Source: Corallococcus sp. NCRR (GTDB lineage Bacteria; Myxococcota; Myxococcia; Myxococcales; Myxococcaceae). From it: a DNA stretch of 64,000 nucleotides. Below are positions 59,901-64,000 of the stretch, in pieces. Both the position numbers and the translations under genes were made by a program. Location: contig NZ_CP114039.1 in NCBI RefSeq assembly GCF_026965535.1, positions 6,324,001 through 6,388,000 of the forward strand. The letters run 5' to 3'. The number at the start of each line of letters is the position of its first letter. Positions within the stretch are counted from its first letter, which is position 1. The notes beneath the pieces were generated by a model, which was not told the origin of the DNA, searched no databases, and worked only from the letters and a program-made list of their open reading frames with translations.

Positions 59901-62900
59901 TCCACGGCGACGGCGTCCGGCTGCCGCAGCGCGTGTTCGCGCAGCCGTGCGGGCAGGACGGGGGCCTGGGGGACGGGCGGCGGCGCGGGCCATGCGAGGC
60001 GTTCGGCGTCGGTGGCCAGCGGCAGGCGGGAGAGGGGCTCCTCGGGCCGGGCCAACGCCGCGCCGAGCAGCACCTGGAGGTGCTCCAGCATCCGCCGCGC
60101 GGTGGAGGCGTCGAACAGCTCCGTTGCGTACTCCAGCGCGCCGTGAACGCGGCCGGGTTCCTCGGTGAGGATGAGCGTCAGGTCCGACAGCGTGGCGCCC
60201 CATTGCACGGGCGTGCCCGGCACTTCGATGAAGGTGCCCCGAGCCTCGACGGCCGCCAGCGCGTCGCCGCCCATCTCCAGGTTCGAGTGGTAGACGAACA
60301 CCGTGTCCGTCATTCGCTCCCGGCCGATGTCGCGTCCGGGGACGAGCTGCTCGACGAGCATCTCGAAGGGCACGTCCGGCCGGGACTGCACGTCGGTGAC
60401 CTCGCGTCGCACGCGGTGCAGGAGCTCGCGGAAGCTCGGGTCATCTCCCACGTGGGTGCGGAACGCGGCCGAGTGCGCCACGTATCCGATGAGCGGCAGC
60501 AGCTCCGGCCGTGTGCGGTTGCCGATGGGCGTGCCGACGATGAGGTCCGCCTGCCCGGTGTAGCGGTGCAGGAGCGCGTTCCACGCGGCGAGCACCGTCA
60601 TGTACGACGTGAAGCCCTCGCTGCGTCCGAAGGCGACGAGCGCTTCCGCGAGCGCTGGCGGGAAGTCCAGCACCATGCGCTCGGAGGTGAGCGGGCAGCT
60701 CGAGGGCCGGGGACGGTCCGTGGGGATGCCGAGCTGCTTCGGCATGCCTGCCAGGCGCTGACGCCACCACTGCTCCTGTTCCGGGAAGCGCGCCTCTGCG
60801 AGCGACTGCCGCTGCCACGCGCCGAAGTCCGCGTACTGCACGGGCAGGGGCGCGAGCGGGGACGGCCGGCCCTGGAGGAAGGCGGCGTAGAGCTGGCCCA
60901 CCTCCTGGAGGAAGAGGGACGTGGAGAGCGTGTCGCAGACGATGTGATGGATGGCGCAGACCAGCAGGTGCAGGTCCGCGCGCAGACGCACGAGCGTGGT
61001 GCGCAGCACGGGGCCACGCACCAGATCGAAGGGGCGCGCGGCGTCCTCACGGGCGATCTGGAGCGCGGCCTCCTCGCGTTCCGCGGGCGTGCCTTGCACC
61101 TCCACGATGGGAAGCGGGATGCGCACGTGGAGATGGAAGCGCTGCACGGGCCGGCCATCCACGGCGTCGTAGGTGGTGCGCAGGGCTTCGTGGCGCTGGA
61201 CGACCTCCTGGAGGGCACGCTCCAGGATGGCGGCGTTGGCGGGGCCTTCCAGGCGCAGGACGAAGGGAATCGTGTACGCGGACAGGCCGGGGAGGTGCTG
61301 CTCCAGGCGCCAGACGCGCTCCTGCACGAAGGACAGGGGCAGCGGCTCCGTCCGGGCTCGGGGCACGAGCGGTAGTTCGCGCGTGGGCTCCCGGGCAGGG
61401 GCCTGCTGGAGCAGCGGTTCGATGCGGGAGGCGAGCCCGGCGACGGTGGGCGCTTCGAAGAGGGCCGCCAGCGGCACCTGGACGTGGAAGGTGTCGCGGA
61501 GCTGGTTGAGGAGCTGCGCGGCCATCAGCGAGTTGCCGCCCAGCTCGAGGAAGTTGTCGTCGCGTCCAACGAAGTCCACGCCCAGGCGCTGACGCCAGAG
61601 CGTGGCGATGCGGACCTCCACGTCACCGCGCGGCGCGTCCTCACGGCCCCCTGGAACCGGGAGGGCAGGGCGGGCAGAGGACTCCACGGGCGGATGCGCC
61701 ACCGCCGCGCTCGTGCTCACGGGCGAAGCGGAGGACAGACCGGACTTGTCGGCGTGAGGGCTCGTGGGGAGGGGGAGCGTCTCAGGGGACGCGATCACTT
61801 CGGGCGCGGGCGTGGCGCCCGTCTCCGTGGTCGCACCGTCCTGCCCGCGAGGCTCCACCCAGCAGCGCTTGCGCAGGAACCTGTACGTCGGCAGGTGCAC
61901 GCGGCGGCGCTGCTCGTGGGCGTAGAACGCGGTCCAGTCCACCTCCAGGCCCTGCGTCCACAATTCACCCACGCACTGGAGCAACCCCGACTGCTCCGTC
62001 GTCGCACCACCTCGCCGCAGCGAGGCGAGCGCCTTCACTCGCTCCCGATCTTCGCCCAGGCACGCGCGAATCAGCGGGGTGAGGTCCTGGCCGGGCCCCA
62101 CCTCCAGCAGCACGCTGCACCCTTCTTCCAACAAGGCCCCCACCGCGTCCGTGAAGCGCACGGGCTGCCGCATCTGCGTGGCCCAGTACTCCGGTGCGGA
62201 CAGCTCGCCCGGACGCGCCAGCGCGCCCGTGAGGCTGGAGACGTACCGCACGGAAGGCTCGTTCCGCTGGAGCGCCCCCACCGCACGCGCCAGCTCCGCC
62301 ATCACCGGCTCCACGTCCGCCGAGTGGAACGCATGTCCTGACGGCATGCGCACCGCGCCCGCCTTGCGCTGTTGCAACACCGCCTGGAGACGCTCCACCT
62401 CGTCGACAGGCCCGGAGACCACGCACCGGTCCGGCGCGTTGATCGCCGCGAGCGTCAGCCGTCCAGACAGCAGCGGCTGCACCTCCGCTGCCGGCAGCGC
62501 CACGCCGAGCATCGCGCCCGGAGGCAACCGGTGCATCAGCTCCCCTCGGACCACGGCGAGCCGCAGGGCATCCGGCAGCGAGAGCACGCCCGCGACGCAG
62601 GCGGCGGCGTACTCACCGAAGCTGTGCCCCAACACAGCGTGCGGAGCGATGCCCCACGCCTGCCACAGCCGAGCCAACGCCACCTGCACCGTGAACAGTG
62701 CCGGGAGCGCCACCCGGGTGTCGGAGAGCATCGCGGACGCCTCCTGGTCCGCTCCCGGACGCAGCAGCGCTTCCACCCGCGAACGCAGCGGCGCATCCAG
62801 CAGCGCCAGGCACGCATCCACCTGCGCGCGGAACGCCGGCACGGTCGCATCCAGCTCCCGGCCCATGCCCACCTGCTGCGAACCCTGACCGGAGAAGACG

Positions 62901-64000
62901 AACGCCACCCGCTTGCGCCGCGCCCCCTCCACGTCCTTCAGGCGCGAAGGCGTAGCCGGCTTGCGAAGCTGCTTCGCCAGGTCCGCCGCGTCCCGGGCGA
63001 CCACCACGCGCCGGTACTCGAAGGCCCGGCGCCCCACCGCCTGCGTGTACGCGGCATCCGCGAACGCTCCTCCATCCTCCGAGACCTCCACGGAGAACCG
63101 CGCCGACAACGCCTCCAGCGACTCCGGCGAGCGCGCCGACAGCACGCGCAGCGCCAACTGCTTCGCCGCCGCCTCCAGGGCCTCCGGCGAACGCGCGGAC
63201 AGGACCTGATCCGCCAGCTTCAACGACGCGGCCTCCAGTGCCTCCGGAGACCGGTCCGCCAGCACGTGCGACGCCAGCGCCAGTGCCCCCGCCTCCATCG
63301 ACTCCGGCGAGCGCGCCGACAGCACGAACAGTTGATGCGAGCGCGTCGTGGGCCCGCTCCGCACCGTGGGTGCTTCCTCCAGCACGGCGTGCGCATTCGT
63401 CCCGCCCACGCCAAACGAGCTCACCGCCGCGCGCCGGGGCGTCTTCCCCCGAGGCCAGGGCCGCAGGCGCGTGTTGACGAAGAACGGCCCCGCGTCGAAG
63501 TCGATCCGCGGGTTCGGCGACTCGAAGTGGAGGCTGGGGGGAATCTCCTCCTCGCGCAGCGACAGCGCGACCTTGATGAGCCCCGCGAGCCCCGCCACCG
63601 TGTCCAGGTGGCCCACGTTCGTCTTGAGCGACGCCAGCGGGATGGTGCCCCGGTGCTCGGGCCCCAGGCCGTAGGCGCGCTGGAGCGCCGCGACCTCGAT
63701 GGGGTCTCCCAGCGGAGTCGCCGTCCCGTGTGCCTCCACGTAGCCGATGTCCGTCGCCGCCACGCCAGAACGGCGCAGCGCCTGGGTGATGACGGTCGCC
63801 TGTCCCTGCACACTCGGCGCCGTGAAGCCGGACTTGTCGCGCCCGTCGTTGTTGACGGCGGTGGCTCGGATGACGGCGTGGATGGGGTCGCCGTCGCGGA
63901 CCGCGTCCTCCAGCCGCTTGAGCACCACGGCCGCCACGCCGCTGCCGGAGACGGTGCCCTTGCCCTTCGCATCGAAGGCGCGGCAGTGGCCGTCCGGGGA
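45602..64000 (-). CDS. Hybrid PKS-NRPS megasynthase, 5' end beyond the window
   Basis: A single frame of more than 6130 codons that stays open to the right edge; the true start lies outside. Domain order from the 5' side, in window positions: KS C-terminal part (64000-63370), AT (62915-61860), ACP (61620-61430), C (61345-60050) and a broken A domain interrupted by a luciferase-like monooxygenase (about 59990-57690). Then come C-A-PCP (57540-54410), C-A-PCP (54325-51180), C-A-PCP (51115-48000), and C-PCP-TE (47945-45602). There is no KR, DH, ER, epimerase or methyltransferase. It builds a polyketide-peptide on carrier arms and releases it by the thioesterase. The predicted tail is malonate extension, oxidation, Ser, Val-like, an unassigned residue, then release. 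Module repeats are very similar to one another. Starter unit and product cannot be seen. Confidence 0.95.
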   Translation of the reverse strand, partial: SPDGHCRAFDAKGKGTVSGSGVAAVVLKRLEDAVRDGDPIHAVIRATAVNNDGRDKSGFTAPSVQGQATVITQALRRSGVAATDIGYVEAHGTATPLGDPIEVAALQRAYGLGPEHRGTIPLASLKTNVGHLDTVAGLAGLIKVALSLREEEIPPSLHFESPNPRIDFDAGPFFVNTRLRPWPRGKTPRRAAVSSFGVGGTNAHAVLEEAPTVRSGPTTRSHQLFVLSARSPESMEAGALALASHVLADRSPEALEAASLKLADQVLSARSPEALEAAAKQLALRVLSARSPESLEALSARFSVEVSEDGGAFADAAYTQAVGRRAFEYRRVVVARDAADLAKQLRKPATPSRLKDVEGARRKRVAFVFSGQGSQQVGMGRELDATVPAFRAQVDACLALLDAPLRSRVEALLRPGADQEASAMLSDTRVALPALFTVQVALARLWQAWGIAPHAVLGHSFGEYAAACVAGVLSLPDALRLAVVRGELMHRLPPGAMLGVALPAAEVQPLLSGRLTLAAINAPDRCVVSGPVDEVERLQAVLQQRKAGAVRMPSGHAFHSADVEPVMAELARAVGALQRNEPSVRYVSSLTGALARPGELSAPEYWATQMRQPVRFTDAVGALLEEGCSVLLEVGPGQDLTPLIRACLGEDRERVKALASLRRGGATTEQSGLLQCVGELWTQGLEVDWTAFYAHEQRRRVHLPTYRFLRKRCWVEPRGQDGATTETGATPAPEVIASPETLPLPTSPHADKSGLSSASPVSTSAAVAHPPVESSARPALPVPGGREDAPRGDVEVRIATLWRQRLGVDFVGRDDNFLELGGNSLMAAQLLNQLRDTFHVQVPLAALFEAPTVAGLASRIEPLLQQAPAREPTRELPLVPRARTEPLPLSFVQERVWRLEQHLPGLSAYTIPFVLRLEGPANAAILERALQEVVQRHEALRTTYDAVDGRPVQRFHLHVRIPLPIVEVQGTPAEREEAALQIAREDAARPFDLVRGPVLRTTLVRLRADLHLLVCAIHHIVCDTLSTSLFLQEVGQLYAAFLQGRPSPLAPLPVQYADFGAWQRQSLAEARFPEQEQWWRQRLAGMPKQLGIPTDRPRPSSCPLTSERMVLDFPPALAEALVAFGRSEGFTSYMTVLAAWNALLHRYTGQADLIVGTPIGNRTRPELLPLIGYVAHSAAFRTHVGDDPSFRELLHRVRREVTDVQSRPDVPFEMLVEQLVPGRDIGRERMTDTVFVYHSNLEMGGDALAAVEARGTFIEVPGTPVQWGATLSDLTLILTEEPGRVHGALEYATELFDASTARRMLEHLQVLLGAALARPEEPLSRLPLATDAERLAWPAPPPVPQAPVLPARLREHALRQPDAVAVEQAGRTWTWRELASRARRLALKLREQGLRPGEPVALCLRASPEKLAALWGILEAGGAPVALGPTDLDSLAAYAVEGSVVPRLITWRGLFTSARLESSRVLHVEEVLGDVSPVTEALPLPPPESLAWLLPMGAGQPAWALSHTSLTGFFAGLDARLRPAPGTTWLAASEPAPEKPELEALWALSRGLRVLFPSEATASRRGLSEEAASRPLQVSLSYFANDEDSLTGPKYELLMEGAKFADANGFSAIWTPERHFHSFGGIYPQPAVVSAALASVTKHLRLRSGSVVLPLHDPLLVAEQWAVVDNLSQGRVDVSVATGWHVQDFIFAPGNYADRRNILLRHLETLRGLWRGDRLRRPGGNGVTVEVGLRPKPVQRELPVWLTATANPETFRLAGELGAGVLTGLFAHSLEELKPKVALYREAWRRNGHPGRGHITCMLHTYLGDDEAEVLRRVRKPLLAYFRSSADITTSLLAAQGYQGEIAKVSREDIDALLEHTFEHHAKGTGLIGTVESGIQRLRDVRASDVDEVTCLIDFGLETPVVLEGLKRLAMAREAVAADASSHSRRVRGEHDTDAAELLSLAARPGAVLVNTTARLARALTDLPGAREALAPVGAWVLENASAELASALQRTAGGDVLLAGEAREGGLLPRAPEEKLPPGLEVWVLDAAGAPVPSGVVGELALSGAGLPAALWKAKGEAPDRLVPHPRSGSASLYRTGRAVRLRADGRVEAVNLPAFKLPAPRAVSPGAVSALAVEAPNIPPATDGRATSTVSAVVASGALQTIPRAPRDRPLPLSFAQQRLWYLQELEPESTAYNNAIIFRLTGTLEVTAIQTALHSLVERHEVLRTTYTLGDTGAVQVIHPTGTLPLETEDVPGDTAEAREAAMLRRCQAYTATPFHLDTGPVARALLLRLAPDTHVLHLLLHHVVSDAWCTLVLSRELPVLYACASAGVPSVLPPLPVQYADYAVWQRAWLTGPVLEEQARWWKDLLQGTPPLELPTDKPRPAAQSYAGAAHAFHLPRELSEPLLALGRREGATSFMVLMALFQVLLARTSGQDDFAVGTPIAGRSRPEVEGLLGCFVNTLAFRARLDGAPGFRELIARVKQQALGGYARQDMPFEQLVDVLQVPRDLSRTPVFQTVLNVINVPEAQTTGGAGLQIGGVDVPVTTSKFDLSLEVWEQRDGLRCRLEYATALFDAATLDRMAEHLTVLAKAIVATPDAPVSTLSLLTPAAREQVLRGWNDTHVVFPTGATLHGLFEAQVEHTPEAIALQFEEQRLTYAQLEARANQLAHHLRAHGAGPETLVGVCMERSLEMVVALLGVLKAGAAYVPLDPATPTERLTGMLEDTTAPVLLVQERFRATLPSRAAQVIALDTGWEAIAREPTVRPPPLAGDDSLAYVIFTSGSTGRPKGAMNAHAGIVNRLRWMQGRYGLTPSDTVLQKTPFSFDVSVWEFFWPLMTGARLVLARPGGHQEPDYLVALMAREGVTTTHFVPSMLRAFVEEPGLESLTRLRQVMCSGEALPADLVLRAQARLPHATLHNLYGPTEAAVDVTSWECPRDEALRAVPIGKPVANTRMHVLDRHGQPVPAGIPGELFIGGVQVGRGYWRRPTLTAERFIPDAFSETPGARMYRTGDIARWRTDGTLEYLGRADFQVKLRGFRIEPGDIEAAIQSWPGVRDTVAVVRHEGSGGPRLVAYVRVEGGTLDVAGLRAFLHARLPEYMVPSAIVRLEALPLTSSGKVDRKALPAPDAPATGRAEPIAPRDDTERALADIFAQVLGIARVGVRDSFFELGGHSLLATQAAARVRARLGQEVPLRTLFEAPTVEALARRIAPSGAVAPAPAEPEKAEPTGLTPLTRGVRPAVLPLSFAQQRLWFIHRLGTADTAYNMPFSLRLEGTLDLGALQRSFDRLVRRHEALRTTFREYEGAPEQVIHAPGPLPLRQVDLTGDPEQRRAEATRLAREEARTPFDLEQGPLLRALLLKLSPNEHVLVLNLHHIISDGWSTGVLVREMGALYAALSRNLPSPLPELPVQYADHALWQRGWLQGAVLDAQLGYWRRQLEGAPSHLELPTDHPRPARQTFQGALMPFTLPRASSEALEALAKREGATPYMVLLAAFQVLLGRYAGQDDVLVGSPIAGRRHAESEALIGYFANTVVLRTRLRDDDTFSALLTRVRDTTLGAYEHQDLPFEKLVEALHPTRDASRTPFFQVIFTLQNAPLPPLALPGLTLQPMNADPGAIRFDLELLLHRAPEGFTGGLNFNTALFTPGTVARMARHLGVLLEAAVASPETPLARLSLLTPEERHPVLVSWNDTATEYPRDASVPALFAEQAARTPDAVAVRMPTSPGALLSADTARELTYGELDRRSNQLAHHLRRLGVRPGDRVGLCVERSLELVIGTLGILKAGAAYVPVEAKAPADRTAWVIQEAGVSVLVTREALADELPAVAGLLVLLDAEADLIAKQPATPPDVRVPAEALAYVMFTSGSTGRPKGVCVPHRGIVRLVRGNGFIAFGPEQVFLQAAPVAFDASTLEVWGALLHGAKLVLAPPHALSLSELGTLLAVEGITTLWLTAALFEQMVLHEGASLAGVRQVLAGGDVLPVPRVREHLSRMAPDAVLVNGYGPTENTTFSTTWTLRAGDTVERSVPIGRPLANSTAWVLDTHLQPLPPGLPGELYVGGDGLAWGYLQRPDLTAERFIPHPHSATPGARLYRTGDRARWRDDGALEFLGRTDFQLKLRGFRIEPGEVEAVLRQAPDVREAVVLAREDVPGEKRLVAYVVLADDSASTDRVKAHAQRQLPDYMVPSAWVALPSLPLSPNGKVDRKALPAPEAPGSTGATREAPRDAVETQLAAIWAEVLHLDAVGIHDDFFELGGHSLLATQVVSRIRAVLGVELPLGELFNAPTVAALARHLGATTTRREHVPPLTRAPRPPLLPLSFAQQRLWFIDQLEPGSALYNMPVALRLVGALDEAALKGSLDALMARHESLRTTFRTEAGQPVQHIHAQATVPLERVDLTTLEDAEARLHEAERRVTAESQRPFDLERGPVIRALLLQLTDKEHVLVLHLHHIVSDGWSLGVMVRELTALYAALREGRPPALPELPVQYADFALWQRNWLQGEALEAQLDWWTRQLEGAPRTLELPTDKPRPAVSTQRGDTVPVHLPLALSERAEALAKQEGATPFMVLLAAFQTVLHRYSGQDDVLVGTPIANRRHAETEGLIGFFVNTLVLRGSFGARTTFRELLAQVRATTLGAYEHQDVPFERLVESLQTTRDLGRMPLFQVMFALQNAPVPELSLPGLTVGPAALAERTTSQFDLSLDLDRREDGFRGKLEYATDLFERPTMARLLTHLRVLLEAVLTNPDGPLSGLSLVSEEERRQLLGDLAGGVSSFEGDSTLHGHFEAQVARTPDADAVVFGDTTLSFQQLNVRANRLAWHLKSLGVGPEVTVGLCLERSVEIVIALLAVNKAGGAFVPLDPAAPAARKSFVLKDCGASVLVTTGALQEAWHPEVAHRVRLDEKPVGQSDRFSENLPPAAGAENLAYVIYTSGSTGTPKGVMVRHRSVLHLRHALLRTAYAGLPPGLRVSINAPLFFDAAIEQVLQLLSGHCLCPVPEDLRLEPERMLTWLERTRVDALDCTPAQLKLLLDAGMLERPRLPSLMLVGGEALDEVMWQRLAETRRTRAFNAYGPTECTVDATVWDIQGTSHALPVIGRPLDNLRAYVLDERQELVPFGLPGELCFAGEGVARGYLGRPHLTAERFMPDPFGAEPGARLYRTGDKARWREDGTLEFMGRLDFQVKLRGHRIELGEIESTLRAHPDVRDAVALVREDVPGDARLVAYVTPDVDTAPLHGHLRRHLPEYMVPAALLALPVLPLTPNGKVDRKALPAPDASRLAARVFEPPATPTEERLAAIWEELLRVSGVGRHDNFFELGGHSLLATQVVSHVRAHFGVELRVRALFETPTVAGLARRLTDAATAPALPPLTRTHGDGLAPLSFAQQRLWFIDQLEPGSPLYNMPFALRLSGALDVPALQRAFDALVQRHETLRTSFEVQDGTPRQRIHPAPSGTLRTEDLEPLPEDAREAEVWRRVDAEALRPFDLGAGPLARFTLLRLASREHVLLLCTHHTVSDGWSFGVLVRELVALYEAFRQGQPSPLPELPVQYADFSRWQATWLEGQVLEGQLDGWKRRLDGAPQVLALPTDRPRPARRSAQGARWPVQLTPALSDAVEALAKREGATPFMVLMAAFQLLLSRYSGQDDVLVGTPIANRRHAETEGLIGFFVNTLVLRARFTADTSFRKVLAQVRAMTLGAYEHQDLPFERLVDALQPERDLGRTPLFQALFALHNTPEPEVALPGLTLKAVEVPSTAAKFDLDLALTRRPDGFQGALTYSTDLFDAATMQRLMERWSALLETILAAPDAPLDRQTLLTDEELHRMHIPDAPAARPSEITEVAPRDDLERELVALWEELLGVRPIGVTRPFFDLGGHSLLAVKLMARIRERFHRELPLAALFQAPTVETLARLLRQAPEVFSPLVPIQREGSRRPFFCVHPVGGNVLAYAALAKQLGPEQPFYGLQSQGLDGSRPPLDTVEAMAALYVSAMRTVQPQGPYRLGGWSMGGVVAFEMARQLQARGEAVELVALIDASPATEDRVPLDVDDADQVAALFELDQGQLAAPEAATAAGRTLLQVFTRNLRALKHHRPGTFTGRVLLLQAGDGPARGDDGWSGHVRGELTREVLPGTHYTLLHAPHVQRLAKRLTEALQGAVREASR
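48000..51115 (-). other. NRPS module C-A-PCP, substrate not assigned
   Basis: C domain with HHIVSDGWS; A domain intact (LAYVIYTSGSTGTPKG, NAYGPTECTVDA, YRTGDKARW, GKVDRKALPAP). The pocket reads D-A-E-D-L-G-A-V-D-K. Acidic residues at the third and fourth positions suggest a polar or basic side chain, but I know no exact match. A perfect inverted repeat lies in its coding sequence at 49333-49361. PCP with LGGHSLLATQ near 48090-48130. Confidence 0.75.
49333..49361. repeat. Perfect inverted repeat inside the third complete A domain
   Basis: Arms AAAACCTGTC and GACAGGTTTT (10 bp, perfect) around a 9-base loop. It codes for the variable loop just before the TSGSTG motif and is markedly AT-richer than its surroundings. 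Confidence 0.7.
51180..54325 (-). other. NRPS module C-A-PCP, Val-like pocket
   Basis: C domain with HHIISDGWS; A domain intact (LAYVMFTSGSTGRPKG, GYGPTENTTFS, YRTGDRARW, GKVDRKALPAP). The pocket reads D-A-L-W-L-G-G-T-F-K, close to the D-A-F-W-I-G-G-T-F-K valine code. PCP with LGGHSLLATQ near 51270-51302. Val is the best guess; a similar branched residue is possible. Confidence 0.72.
54410..57540 (-). other. NRPS module C-A-PCP, predicted Ser
   Basis: The C domain has HHVVSDAW. The A domain has all core motifs (LAYVIFTSGSTGRPKG, NLYGPTEAAVD, YRTGDIARW, GKVDRKALPAP). Reading the specificity pocket by alignment to GrsA gives D-V-W-H-M-S-L-V-D-K, one residue from the EntF serine code. The PCP has LGGHSLLATQ near 54510-54545. 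Confidence 0.8.
57690..61345 (-). other. Vestigial C-A module carrying a luciferase-like monooxygenase
   Basis: The C domain reads HHIVCDT at its active-site motif, keeping both His and the Asp. The A domain is broken: the ATP-binding TSGSTG motif is replaced by PMGAGQPAWALSHTSLTGF, the NxYGPTE motif is absent, and the YRTGD and GKVDR motifs are lost or altered. Between its halves (about 59290-58230) lies a complete luciferase-like flavin monooxygenase (QVSLSYFAND, IWTPERHFHSFGG, ATGWHVQDF, LWLTATANPETFRLAG-like segments). No carrier protein follows before the next C domain. The module therefore probably activates nothing and serves to hold the oxygenase near the preceding ACP. Confidence 0.85.
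61430..64000 (-). other. PKS extension module: KS (partial), AT, ACP
   Basis: The KS begins at SPDGHCRAFDA, after the active-site Cys, which lies outside the window. Both catalytic His motifs are present (VEAHGTATPLGDP and KTNVGHLDTVAG). The AT has its catalytic Ser in GHSFGEY (codon at 62621-62623) and the HAFHS motif near 62320-62335, which predicts malonyl-CoA. The ACP motif is LGGNSLMAAQ near 61510-61550. There is no ketoreductase, so the beta-keto group should stay unless a partner acts on it. The KS-AT linker carries a 60-bp tandem repeat. Confidence 0.9.
63111..63330 (-). repeat. 60-bp tandem repeat inside the KS-AT linker
   Basis: Four in-frame units of exactly 60 bases start at 63111, 63171, 63231 and 63291; the last is partial. 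They encode a 20-residue unit of the form VLSARSPE(S/A)(L/M)EA plus a variable Ala/Leu-rich half. The units differ by several substitutions, so the expansion is not brand new. The first part of the unit (LSARSPE) is the usual linker sequence after a KS, which suggests local duplication. Confidence 0.9.

Noticed and set aside
57690-59990. Functional adenylation domain around the monooxygenase
   Set aside because: The ATP-binding and pocket motifs are absent, so no amino acid can be predicted.
63111-63330. CRISPR array
   Set aside because: Units are contiguous, in frame, 60 bases long and without unique spacers; it is a coding tandem repeat.

Overview
The window is about 70% GC, with almost every base coding on one strand or the other. 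It carries three sigma-54 enhancer-binding proteins, two large histidine kinases, a Ser/Thr kinase with PEGA domains, many Cys-rich or beta-barrel envelope proteins, and a hybrid PKS-NRPS megasynthase. This combination points to a myxobacterium of the Myxococcus/Corallococcus type. The genus is inferred from gene content and base composition, not from a marker gene.

Layout. 1-1145: the 5' part of a glutamate dehydrogenase gene (minus strand), a tRNA-Thr(CGT), and a bidirectional hairpin terminator. 1146-11925: a compact locus built around a response-regulator sigma-54 activator (7461-8849). A minus-strand operon diverges from it (unknown 244-aa protein, prenyl-synthase-like protein, degenerate subtilase, multi-pass histidine kinase). 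Downstream lie a membrane protein, a small soluble protein and a secreted barrel-like protein. Four -24/-12 promoters and a repeated dyad (GGWC, then a CTTTCC-like core, then GWCC) tie these eight or so genes into one candidate regulon. I regard this as the best candidate in the window for an undescribed system.

12115-24415: ferredoxin-NADP reductase, a small Cys-rich secreted protein, a decayed erythromycin-esterase-like gene, a porin / amidohydrolase / porin trio, a membrane protein, a DUF3014 protein, a Pal-like lipoprotein, and a second histidine kinase / sigma-54 activator pair. 24589-32584: glutathione peroxidase, a sulfide-detoxification group (persulfide dioxygenase, sulfide:quinone oxidoreductase, carbonic anhydrase), and a four-gene FUSC / DUF1656 / HlyD / TolC-type efflux operon. 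An FHA-GAF sigma-54 activator (32596-34320) follows it.

34330-45273: an HNH-nuclease lipoprotein overlapping a SUKH (SMI1/KNR4) immunity gene, a Cys-rich lipoprotein, a PEGA Ser/Thr kinase with a secreted partner, two divergent GH18 proteins, a GNAT acetyltransferase, and a lipoprotein with two GON domains. 45602 to the right edge: one minus-strand gene of more than 6130 codons, open at the right edge. Reading from its 5' side, it encodes KS(partial)-AT-ACP, then C with a broken A domain containing a luciferase-like monooxygenase and no carrier protein, then three C-A-PCP modules (predicted Ser, Val-like, and an unassigned residue), and finally C-PCP-TE without an A domain. A 60-bp (20-residue) tandem repeat sits in its KS-AT linker.
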